From Leptolyngbya sp. SIO4C5 (lineage in GTDB: Bacteria > Cyanobacteriota > Cyanobacteriia > Phormidesmidales > Phormidesmidaceae): a DNA stretch of 9,177 bases. A program made the translations under genes and the position numbers. The notes below the pieces were generated by a model. That model was not told the DNA's origin and searched no databases. It was given only the letters and a program-made list of their open reading frames with translations. The stretch covers positions 1-9,177 of the forward strand of contig JAAHIC010000123.1 of the NCBI GenBank assembly GCA_010671965.1, in the 5' to 3' direction. Positions 1 through 5,466 of the stretch are shown one piece after another. Positions within the stretch are counted from its first letter, which is position 1. Each line of letters begins with the position of its first letter.

Positions 1-2
1 TC

Positions 3-188
3 ATGAACATTCAGGTGCCCTCTGGGTCGCTGCCTCAGCTACATGAATCAATATTGGCTCAAACAGATCCGCTCTGGCAGCAGCGCTCTAGCTATAGTCC
101 TAAAGTTGATGATCTAGATAATGCAGCAGTACTTCCCTTTGCTGAAGCTGATAACTTACCGTTACCCGAATCTCATATGCTGCAGTAG
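3..188 (+). CDS. 3' end of an unidentified protein (partial, or a small ORF)
   Basis: An open frame runs from the left edge to a TAG stop at 186-188; the other two forward frames close quickly (a TGA at 4-6 in one). About 61 residues are visible. They are hydrophilic and fairly acidic, without a membrane segment or a motif I recognise, and the chain ends in His-Met-Leu-Gln. The first ATG lies 2 bases from the window edge, so no ribosome binding site can be judged. The frame could start here or be the C-terminus of a longer gene from the left; I favour the second because the frame is open right to the edge. It points toward the cellulase gene on the other strand (convergent). No function is offered. 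Confidence 0.4.
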   Translation: MNIQVPSGSLPQLHESILAQTDPLWQQRSSYSPKVDDLDNAAVLPFAEADNLPLPESHMLQ

Positions 189-256
189 GCTGCCAAAGTG
201 AAAATCCTCAGTCAAACAACTTAATATTTTGCACCTTCAGGATACGGAGAAGATTT

Positions 257-276
257 GTGAGTAAAAACTCGTTTTT
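257..276 (+). terminator. Weak candidate terminator after the left-edge gene
   Basis: GAGT (259-262), an AAAA loop and ACTC (267-270) form a short stem that two G-T wobbles can lengthen, followed by GTTTTT at 271-276. It lies about 70 bases after the stop codon at 188 on the same strand. The stem is weak, so this is only a candidate. Confidence 0.22.
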
Positions 277-443
277 CATGATTCGGATATTTGCAATTGA
301 AAGCTCAGTCAGACAGCTTTAATGAACAGAAATGTTATAAAAATTGAGCTGAATTTTCACCGAGTTTTCGTGTATTAATTGCTACCTGAAAATTGAATTG
401 AGTAGTGCTAGTGGCGTTTTGTAATTATCACCACTCTTGACGG

Positions 444-476
444 TAAAAAAAGGCACGAACTGATCAGTCCGTGCCT
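444..476 (-). terminator. Rho-independent terminator of the GH9 cellulase gene
   Basis: AGGCACG (451-457) pairs with CGTGCCT (470-476). After one mismatch the inner ACTGATCAGT continues the hairpin. Read on the minus strand, the stem is followed directly by seven T residues (plus-strand A at 445-451). It lies about 34 bases beyond the cellulase stop codon. On the plus strand no T tract follows, so it should act on minus-strand transcripts only. Confidence 0.85.
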
Positions 477-510
477 CACTATTCATCAGTAGTGAATCGA
501 GCAATGTTTT

Positions 511-2988
511 TTAGACAGCATCAACAACAATGCCAGGTAAAGCATTGAGTTCGCTATTGCTGAGGGGGGTACCGCCAAAAGCATCTACCAAGCGAGCTAG
601 AGCACCTGTCAGACCAGCATTGTAGTCTAGCGCCACCTCGTTGGCGATGTAGTCTGTCCGGCTGTCTTGATAGGCAAAATCATCGGGCTTGTTCGGTCCG
701 CCTACCAGCGCCCCAAACAAAATATTTTGGTTGGCTTCTGGACTATCGAAAGTATTCCAAGCCCCGCCATGGGCAGATCGGTGATGGGGCTGTAGCGGCG
801 AATTATTGCCAAAACCCACCATATAGCTGGCATTGCGGGGATTATCTCCCAGCAGGTAATCAACTGTAGTTTCAGCTAGCATGCTGAATTTCTGCCCCGG
901 ATCGTCTACGGTATCGGCATAAACACCTGCAGCAAAGGCAGTATTAGCGGCATAGCGCAGTGAACCCCACTGACTAATCCAGCGCAGCCCGCCCTCTGTC
1001 ACGTTGACACCCTCACGTCCCTCAACCCAGGCATTCAACCAGCCTTCAACATCTTGCTGATAGCGGGCCTTATCGGTTTGCTGAGCTAGGAGGACGGCCA
1101 CGCCGTAGGACTTGTCATCCCAATTGAGGGTCCAACCCGGATTCAAACCGTCAAGGTGATTTTGGTAAATCGATTCGGCCTGCTGCAAGTAATCTGTGTT
1201 GCCCGTGGCCTGATAAAGCCAGGTCGCTCCCCAGGCAAGTTCATCGTTGTAGCCGCTCCAAGAGTTATAAAAACTTTGGGCGTCAGGAATGGCATCAGAA
1301 TATTTACCGCGATAGGCATCGGCGAAGGCGTAAAGCTGCTGAGAATTCGTCAGTAAGGTATCCGCATAAGCCGCATCGGTAGGCCGAAAAATGATAGAAG
1401 CCGCAGCTAGAGCAGCAGCAGCTTCAGCGGCAAGGTCTGTGCCAGGATTTTGGCGATCGATCTTAAAGGCAGGACGTTCTAGCGTCATCGCTTCGGGACT
1501 GCCCCAATAGCTATGATCCGCATGACCGTCTCCAACTTGTCCCCAAAAGGCTTGGGTTCCGTTAGCATCCGTGACGTGAGCTTTGAGCAGGTAATCGGTT
1601 CCCCACTTGATGGCATCGAGTGCTTCATCGAGCTGACCGATTTGGTCATAAGCGCCGCGATATTCGTGAACGCCCCAGCTCAGCATTGTCATGGAGTAAG
1701 CCATAGGCAGGCCAAACTTAACATGATCGCCAGCATCGTAATATCCCCCGCTGAGATCGCGTCCGACGGTACTGCCGTCTTGCAGCGCAGAGTCGCCCCG
1801 CCATTCAATCCGGTTTGTAGCAGGTAAATCTCCAGAACGCTGAGCTTCGTAAAATAAAAATGACTTTTGTAGGGCTTCCGCATAGTTGAAGGCCCCTGTT
1901 GCAGGCGGAATCGGCTCAGGAGAAGGCGGCGGTACTGAATCGATAGGCGGAGTTGAAGGGACCGTAACCGGGGGAGTGAGAATAGCCCCGTCGAGGGTAA
2001 AGTTAACTGGCTTGGGGGCGATGTTGGCCGCTTTGGCGCCAACAAAGCCAAAAGTTACGCTCTCGCCTGGAGCTAGAGTCTGATTCCAGTCTAAAGGCGT
2101 GATGCTGAAGGCTCCGTCAGTCGGTTGAGCAGAGCGTGCATTCCAGATCTGTTCAATAGAAAAGGGAGCTTCAAAGCGCAGCGTCCAGCCATTGATGGCC
2201 TGGGGGCTGGTGTTTCGAAGTGTAATATTACCCACAAAGCCATCACCCCAGTCATTGGTGACTTCGAAGCTGATAGCGTTACTTGGAGTCGGAGCCTGAG
2301 CCGGCGGCAGCGGTGGCGCTACGTCGTCATTTTTGAGAGTTGCAGTAGCCGCTGTTGTAGCTAAAGTCCCGTTGCTGGGATCTTGTAGGCGTAGCTGAAA
2401 TGTTTCGTCTGTTTCAACTTGGCGATCGCCGAGAATTGGAACGGCGATCGTTTTGAGCGTCTCGCCTGGCGCAAAGGTGAGGAGACCGCTGGTCGCTGCG
2501 TAATCTTGCCCAGCGATCGCGCTGTCATTTTCAGTCTCATAGCGCACAGTAACCGGCTTTGCACTGGCGCTGGATAAACGTACCTGAAATTCAGCCGTTT
2601 TGGCACCGTTACCCTCGGGTAAAGCAATGTCGGCAATCGTCAGCGCTGGCGGCGGACTCGGCTGGGCCACAGGTGGAGGTGGCGCTGATGCACTTGTGAG
2701 GTTGAAGTTTGTCAGCTCAGCTACAGAGTCACTTGATTTGCGACCATTAAAGCCGATTGCAATACTGCTGCCAGGAGCAATGCTGCCGTTCCAATCAGCT
2801 TGCGTAATGACATAGCTGCCATTATCTTGGCTTAGCAGTTCACCGTTCCAAAGATGCGTAATGGTAAAAGGCGCATCAAACGTCAAGTGTGACCAGTCTA
2901 AGGGCGTGTTGCCTAAGTTAGTGATGATTAAATTAGCAGTAAAACCGGTTCCCCAATCGTTAATGACGGCGAAGTCAGCTGTGTACAT
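511..2988 (-). CDS. Extracellular GH9 endoglucanase, CBM2 - Calx-beta - CBM2 - GH9
   Basis: An 825-residue glycoside hydrolase family 9 enzyme, expected to cut beta-1,4-glucan (cellulose or related glucans) with inversion. Two CBM2-type cellulose-binding domains (about 2-97 and 238-333) flank a Calx-beta domain (about 116-221), joined by Pro-rich linkers. The GH9 domain fills about 367-803. Catalytic signatures are present: DAGDH at 418-422, with Asp421 the likely base and Asp418 its partner; PHHRSAHG at 734-741; and NEVALDYNAG at 783-792, with Glu784 the likely acid. There is no cysteine and no Sec signal peptide: CBM2 begins within a few residues of Met1. The frame stays open upstream only to a stop at 3070-3072 and adds no hydrophobic signal, so the ATG at 2986-2988 is kept despite a weak ribosome binding site. 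The 22-residue tail after GH9 (804-825) is of unknown role. The gene is probably transcribed alone: a terminator follows it and a 574-base gap precedes it. Confidence 0.95.
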   Translation of the reverse strand: MYTADFAVINDWGTGFTANLIITNLGNTPLDWSHLTFDAPFTITHLWNGELLSQDNGSYVITQADWNGSIAPGSSIAIGFNGRKSSDSVAELTNFNLTSASAPPPPVAQPSPPPALTIADIALPEGNGAKTAEFQVRLSSASAKPVTVRYETENDSAIAGQDYAATSGLLTFAPGETLKTIAVPILGDRQVETDETFQLRLQDPSNGTLATTAATATLKNDDVAPPLPPAQAPTPSNAISFEVTNDWGDGFVGNITLRNTSPQAINGWTLRFEAPFSIEQIWNARSAQPTDGAFSITPLDWNQTLAPGESVTFGFVGAKAANIAPKPVNFTLDGAILTPPVTVPSTPPIDSVPPPSPEPIPPATGAFNYAEALQKSFLFYEAQRSGDLPATNRIEWRGDSALQDGSTVGRDLSGGYYDAGDHVKFGLPMAYSMTMLSWGVHEYRGAYDQIGQLDEALDAIKWGTDYLLKAHVTDANGTQAFWGQVGDGHADHSYWGSPEAMTLERPAFKIDRQNPGTDLAAEAAAALAAASIIFRPTDAAYADTLLTNSQQLYAFADAYRGKYSDAIPDAQSFYNSWSGYNDELAWGATWLYQATGNTDYLQQAESIYQNHLDGLNPGWTLNWDDKSYGVAVLLAQQTDKARYQQDVEGWLNAWVEGREGVNVTEGGLRWISQWGSLRYAANTAFAAGVYADTVDDPGQKFSMLAETTVDYLLGDNPRNASYMVGFGNNSPLQPHHRSAHGGAWNTFDSPEANQNILFGALVGGPNKPDDFAYQDSRTDYIANEVALDYNAGLTGALARLVDAFGGTPLSNSELNALPGIVVDAV
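580..1890 (-). other. GH9 catalytic domain of the cellulase
   Basis: Residues about 367-803, near the usual GH9 length of 430-450 residues. Order of landmarks: FNYAEALQKSFLFYEAQRSG at the entry, GGYYDAGDHVKFGLP (414-428) with both conserved aspartates, PHHRSAHG (734-741), and DYIANEVALDYNAG (779-792) with the acid Glu784. No conserved catalytic residue appears lost, so activity is expected. No CBM3c or Ig-like partner domain is visible. Confidence 0.93.
1990..2277 (-). other. Second CBM2 cellulose-binding domain
   Basis: Residues about 238-333. It starts FEVTNDWGDGFVGNITLRN and has spaced tryptophans at 247, 268, 282 and 301, then the LAPGESVTFGF motif typical of CBM2. The Cys pair found in many CBM2a domains is absent. 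A Pro-rich linker of about 30 residues joins it to GH9. Confidence 0.88.
2326..2643 (-). other. Calx-beta domain between the two CBM2 domains
   Basis: Residues about 116-221. Landmarks are EGNGAKTAEFQVRLS, the AIAGQDYAATSGLLTFAPGE stretch, VETDETFQLRL and a terminal LKNDD. Acidic residues at the domain ends are the usual calcium ligands of the family. It probably acts as a calcium-stiffened spacer outside the cell. Confidence 0.9.
2698..2985 (-). other. First CBM2 cellulose-binding domain, at the extreme N-terminus
   Basis: Residues about 2-97. It matches the second copy in pattern: FAVINDWGTGFTANLIITN, tryptophans at 12, 32, 47 and 66, and IAPGSSIAIGFNG. The two copies are clearly related but well diverged, so the duplication is not recent. 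Confidence 0.88.
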
Positions 2989-3114
2989 GAATTTCTGGTG
3001 TAGTAATGAATTCAGGCGATGGACTGATAGACACGCTGAAGACTGTGAGTTGCCCTGGATGAGGGCCAGTCAGCATTCTGAGGATTTAGTACTAAAACGA
3101 CAGGCTCTTGCAGC

Positions 3115-3124
3115 TAGGAACCTA
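3115..3124. promoter_or_regulatory. Palindrome TAGGAACCTA, candidate operator (copy 1)
   Basis: TAGG and CCTA arms around a 2-base centre, 127 bases before the cellulase start. A partner with the inverted centre lies at 3260-3269. The extended 11-mer TAGGAACCTAA is an exact inverted match of 3259-3269. Binding by a dimeric regulator is inference. Confidence 0.3.
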
Positions 3125-3259
3125 ACTAACGCTTCTGCTCAGACGTTTTGAATGGGGACCTAAATCGAGCTGCTGAGACAGAAAACCTGAGGCCAAACAA
3201 CCTACTGAGAACTGGGGCGGTTCTCGGCAAGCTACATCACAAGATGATATTCCTCAGTT

Positions 3260-3269
3260 TAGGTTCCTA
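3260..3269. promoter_or_regulatory. Palindrome TAGGTTCCTA, candidate operator (copy 2)
   Basis: Second TAGG-NN-CCTA element, 145 bases from the first. TCCTCAG lies just beside it (3251-3257), and its inverse CTGAGGA (3078-3084) lies near copy 1, so both sites carry the same companion heptamer in opposite orientation. Confidence 0.3.
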
Positions 3270-3452
3270 AAATTGCATTGGCCTGAATACCACACCCTTC
3301 TTCTGAGCTGGTAAACGCAATCAGGATAAGAAATTTTTATCAGAAAATCGCATTGAGAACTTTAGCCTTGACGCCGTCACAGACGCTCAGACCCTAGGGC
3401 CAAAATTGCCTGAATTCTATACACACGGGGGAACTGATCTCGCCGCTTTAAG

Positions 3453-3460
3453 GCGATCGC
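3453..3460. repeat. HIP1 octamer GCGATCGC (non-coding copy)
   Basis: Perfect GCGATCGC in the intergenic region. The other copies are at 2422-2429, 2513-2520, 4534-4541, 6002-6009, 7078-7085 and 8026-8033. Such density points to a cyanobacterial chromosome; it is not a sign of local function. Confidence 0.9.
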
Positions 3461-3485
3461 ACAGTTTTACTGCTTGCCATCATGC

Positions 3486-3513
3486 AAAAATGCTTGTGGC
3501 ATCTAAAACAAGC
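3486..3513 (-). terminator. Likely Rho-independent terminator of the two-helix membrane protein gene
   Basis: On the minus strand GCTTGT, a 10-base loop and ACAAGC form a 6-bp stem (plus-strand arms 3508-3513 and 3492-3497), followed by ATTTTT (plus-strand A at 3486-3490). It lies about 50 bases beyond the stop codon at 3563. The stem is modest, but the position and T tract fit. It would separate this gene's transcript from the cellulase. Confidence 0.5.
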
Positions 3514-3562
3514 CCTACAGCAACTCTTAGGATCAGAATGTTGTCGCTGCAGGGTCTTGAAA

Positions 3563-4240
3563 TCAAGCAGCCATTTTGCCAGAGTTGTTGGCTCGCAAGT
3601 GTTCAACCTGGGTGGCCAAATCCTGCAGCTGGTGCAGCAGCAAATCAAACTCGTTCTCAGAGGCGGCAGACTGAGTGGAACGAGATGGCAGATCCGCACC
3701 CTCTATTTTGGGAACCATTGTCAGTGTTTTTGGGTCGTGACTTATAGCATCACCGGATACCGCGACTGCTGCCGGCTCTACCAGCGGAGCTTCGGAAACA
3801 GTGGTACTAGAAAATCGGGATGCTGGTGTTGCTGCAAGTTGAGCAACAGGCGCAGGCTGAGGCTCTAAAAAGTCTTCTAGATTTTGAGCTTTCAACCGTG
3901 CCTCAGAAAACTTAATTCGCTCTAACTCGGCTTGGTAAGAGGACAAACTACGCTCTAACTTAGATGACTTTTCTTTCTCTACTTCGGATTGGGTAGCTGC
4001 CAACCGCCAGCCATTAATCCCTAAAATTCCTGATCCAATTGCGAGGCTAAAGGCTCCGGCAACCCCTAAGTAAGGACCTGTAAGAGCATTGAGTTCAGAT
4101 GAGAAAATCGACTGATTTTGCATCTGAACTTCAATAGGTTGAGAACGAAAGATAGCTAAGGGAGCAGTAGCAATTGTAAATAGAGCACCACTAACACAGA
4201 GAGAAGAAATAAACGTCTTTTGCAGAGATGATAACGTCAT
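3563..4240 (-). CDS. Two-helix membrane protein with a cytoplasmic coiled coil, function unknown
   Basis: 225 residues. Two hydrophobic helices (about 10-30 and 57-77) enclose a short polar loop containing SSELNALTGPYLGV. A charged helical stretch rich in Glu, Lys and Arg (about 82-122) looks like a coiled coil. A Pro/Ala/Ser-rich linker (about 122-190) follows, then a short amphipathic C-terminal helix (about 195-216). Positive charges at Lys8 and around 79-110 suggest both ends are cytoplasmic. The start is well supported: AGGA lies six bases before the ATG. The layout resembles conserved cyanobacterial proteins of unknown role; I cannot name a family or function. It is divergent from the large gene at 5467 and on the same strand as the cellulase, but 574 bases separate it from the cellulase and a likely terminator lies between. 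A scaffold or anchoring role is only a guess from the coiled coil. Confidence 0.8.
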   Translation of the reverse strand: MTLSSLQKTFISSLCVSGALFTIATAPLAIFRSQPIEVQMQNQSIFSSELNALTGPYLGVAGAFSLAIGSGILGINGWRLAATQSEVEKEKSSKLERSLSSYQAELERIKFSEARLKAQNLEDFLEPQPAPVAQLAATPASRFSSTTVSEAPLVEPAAVAVSGDAISHDPKTLTMVPKIEGADLPSRSTQSAASENEFDLLLHQLQDLATQVEHLRANNSGKMAA

Positions 4241-4533
4241 AGGTTTTCCTAGCTGACAGCACTAAACACAACACTGAAAGCAAAGCTTCTGGTAGAGAGC
4301 ATCCCAGGCTTAGCCGGCGAATTTACTGAAACGTTAGTTCACTTTTAATCTGATCAAAGCGGACTACCGTACCAAATTTGAATGGTTTATTCTTCAGATT
4401 CACCCTTAGACAAATACTATCCGTATACGAGATATTAAATATTGATGTGACGTAAAAAAAAGCAGTAAATTGTTAAAGCTTACGTAAATATGGCATCAAT
4501 AAAGCTTTAAACAAAAGTGATTGATTTTGTTCT

Positions 4534-4541
4534 GCGATCGC
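4534..4541. repeat. HIP1 octamer GCGATCGC (non-coding copy)
   Basis: Perfect copy of the cyanobacterial HIP1 palindrome in the divergent intergenic region. Confidence 0.9.
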
Positions 4542-4814
4542 TTAAATCCACAGCTGACAAGAGCTTTGGCGCTTTTTGAAAGCTCAAAAATCAATAAATT
4601 GTCAACGTAAATTTGCTCTAGAAGAACTAATTGATAGTACTGAAGCAAGCCTATTTCTGAAGGGAAATAATTTTTGCCCTCGTCAATCTACCTTTAGGCA
4701 TAAATCAGCGCTAGACGGCTTTAAATTCAGCAGCAGCCGCGCACCGTCGCTCAAATATACCTTTATCTAGCGCTATAATCGCAAAGCTGACTAGGCGCAA
4801 TTGGGTCATGGCGT

Positions 4815-4962
4815 CAGCAACTTTCAGTTTGAAAACTCAGCTGGGTTTAGGGTTGACTCCAGCTTTGGCCCTTCGCTCATGAAAGTGAGCAGATGAAGTA
4901 TTTTTCTATCTGAGCCCTCCATCTGCTCGCCAGCAACTTTAGGGTTAATAGTCTTGAAAACT
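4815..4962. repeat. Shuffled short direct repeats around a hairpin
   Basis: Three words each occur twice: CAGCAACTTT (4815-4824, 4931-4940), TTGAAAACT (4829-4837, 4954-4962) and TTTAGGGTT (4846-4854, 4938-4946). The order differs between the two clusters, so it is not a plain tandem copy. The hairpin at 4885-4930 lies between the clusters. Confidence 0.5.
4885..4930. repeat. Inverted repeat GAGCAGATG / CATCTGCTC
   Basis: Perfect 9-bp arms (4887-4895 and 4920-4928), extendable to 11 by one G-T wobble and a G-C pair, with a 24-base loop. A competing stem GCTCA / TGAGC (4875-4879, 4886-4890) overlaps one arm. No T tract follows on either strand, so it is not a standard terminator. Confidence 0.45.
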
Positions 4963-5039
4963 AGTGAGGCAGACAATCAAGAACCTAGCGGACTGACACG
5001 CCTAAAACAGTGCAAATTTTTGAAAGGCTGAAACTCTTG

Positions 5040-5087
5040 TATTCAATGCGTTACGCTAGCACTAACAGCGCCCTATTCAATGCCTTA
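5040..5087. repeat. 14-base direct repeat, one mismatch, period 34
   Basis: TATTCAATGC(G/C)TTA occurs at 5040-5053 and 5074-5087, 34 bases apart. No other copy was noticed, so this is a local duplication or a paired binding site. Confidence 0.45.
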
Positions 5088-5281
5088 TTTCAGCTGTGTT
5101 GTGGCACTAAGTTCCGCAGGTTGACAGGTAATGCCAAATACGGGGTGCTGTAGGCCAGGAAATCATCTGCCGGGGCTGTTCCAGAGACCAGCATCCGGAC
5201 CTCAATCAGTTTTTTGAGAAAATTCTAGTTTATTTTTGTCAGAAAGTGCGCTGCTTAGATTTTTTACTGCGTAAGGGATCA

Positions 5282-5311
5282 ATTGGGAGATAGTCTCCAA
5301 TCGCAGCTGCG
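5282..5311. promoter_or_regulatory. Hairpin plus 10-bp palindrome upstream of the large gene
   Basis: ATTG and GGAGA (5282-5290, one G bulged) pair with TCTCCAAT (5294-5301) across a TAG triloop. Immediately after comes the perfect palindrome CGCAGCTGCG (5302-5311). It lies about 155 bases before the ATG at 5467, where a leader structure or operator could act. No T tract follows on either strand. Confidence 0.35.
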
Positions 5312-5451
5312 CTACTTTAGAACCTATTTTTGCCGGATACTTAGAGTAAGGTCTGCCCCTTTCGGAGAAATAAAGATTTTGCAATCTGCATAAAAGCATT
5401 GAGCTTTCCCTGATGAAATACAGAACGATTTAGGTCAACTGTATACGCTTC

Positions 5452-5457
5452 AGGAGG
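5452..5457 (+). promoter_or_regulatory. Perfect ribosome binding site AGGAGG of the large gene
   Basis: AGGAGG lies nine bases before the ATG at 5467-5469. It fixes the start of the large protein and shows that this is the true N-terminus, without an upstream signal peptide. Confidence 0.88.
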
Positions 5458-5466
5458 CGAATTCCT

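Larger units (their letters stand above)
2989..3562. other. Intergenic region upstream of the cellulase gene, no gene seen
   Basis: 574 bases between two minus-strand genes. Short open frames here lack ribosome binding sites and overlap one another, so I see no gene. The stretch holds a likely terminator (3486-3513), two TAGG-NN-CCTA palindromes (3115-3124 and 3260-3269), one HIP1 site (3453-3460), and a hairpin of GAGAAC (3207-3212) with GTTCTC (3220-3225), loop 7. The hairpin can be lengthened by a G-T and a C-G pair. No sigma-70-like promoter for the cellulase is convincing; the 5' untranslated region could be long. Confidence 0.6.
4241..5466. other. 1.2-kb divergent intergenic region rich in short repeats, no convincing gene
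   Basis: This stretch separates the membrane-protein gene (leaving left) from the large multidomain gene (leaving right). The only open frames (4576-4770 from a TTG; 5202-5399 on the minus strand) are short and resemble nothing I know. Present are an HIP1 site (4534-4541), the palindrome CGTATACG (4422-4429), an inverted pair TTAAAGCTT / AAGCTTTAA (4473-4481, 4502-4510), a stem GAGCTTT / AAAGCTC (4561-4567, 4579-4585), a 9-bp inverted repeat (4887-4928), several 9-14-base direct repeats (4815-5087) and a hairpin-palindrome pair (5282-5311). An unannotated small RNA or long leader is possible. No tRNA or known riboswitch is recognisable. Confidence 0.6.

Noticed and set aside
340..394. AT-rich inverted repeats (AAAATT/AATTTT; AATTTTCA/TGAAAATT) in the left intergenic region
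   Set aside because: They are composed almost only of A and T, unstable, and of a kind expected by chance in AT-rich non-coding DNA.
1689..2051. 120-residue minus-strand frame inside the cellulase
   Set aside because: It lies wholly within the cellulase gene in another frame; the cellulase frame has clear domain homology and this one has none.
3406..3868. Overlapping open frames on both strands around the 3' end of the membrane-protein gene
   Set aside because: They overlap one another and the well-supported minus-strand gene, lack ribosome binding sites and have odd composition (Cys-, Gln- and Arg-rich). They are shadows.
4576..4770. 64-residue plus-strand open frame beginning with TTG
   Set aside because: It has no ribosome binding site, a rare start codon and no recognisable motif, and it overlaps one arm of a hairpin.
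4774..4779. TATAAT as a -10 box on the plus strand
   Set aside because: There is no matching -35 or extended -10, and it is almost 700 bases from the nearest downstream gene. It remains possible only if a small RNA starts there.
5128..5141. GTA-N8-TAC, the core of the NtcA nitrogen-control site
   Set aside because: The core has only six fixed bases and is expected about twice in a window this size. No TAN3T box stands at the usual 22-base distance, and nitrogen control is not otherwise suggested.
5121..5149. TTGACA as a possible -35 box for the large gene
   Set aside because: No TATAAT-like hexamer follows at 16-18 bases, and the site is about 340 bases before the start codon.
5143..5215. 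Possible structured RNA ending in six T residues
   Set aside because: GGGTGCTG and CAGCATCC pair over about 38 bases, but the T tract is 13 bases beyond the stem and no promoter precedes it.
5202..5399. 65-residue minus-strand open frame upstream of the large gene
   Set aside because: It resembles no family I know, has only a weak AGGG-like site too far from its ATG, and overlaps the hairpin-palindrome structure. Probably chance.
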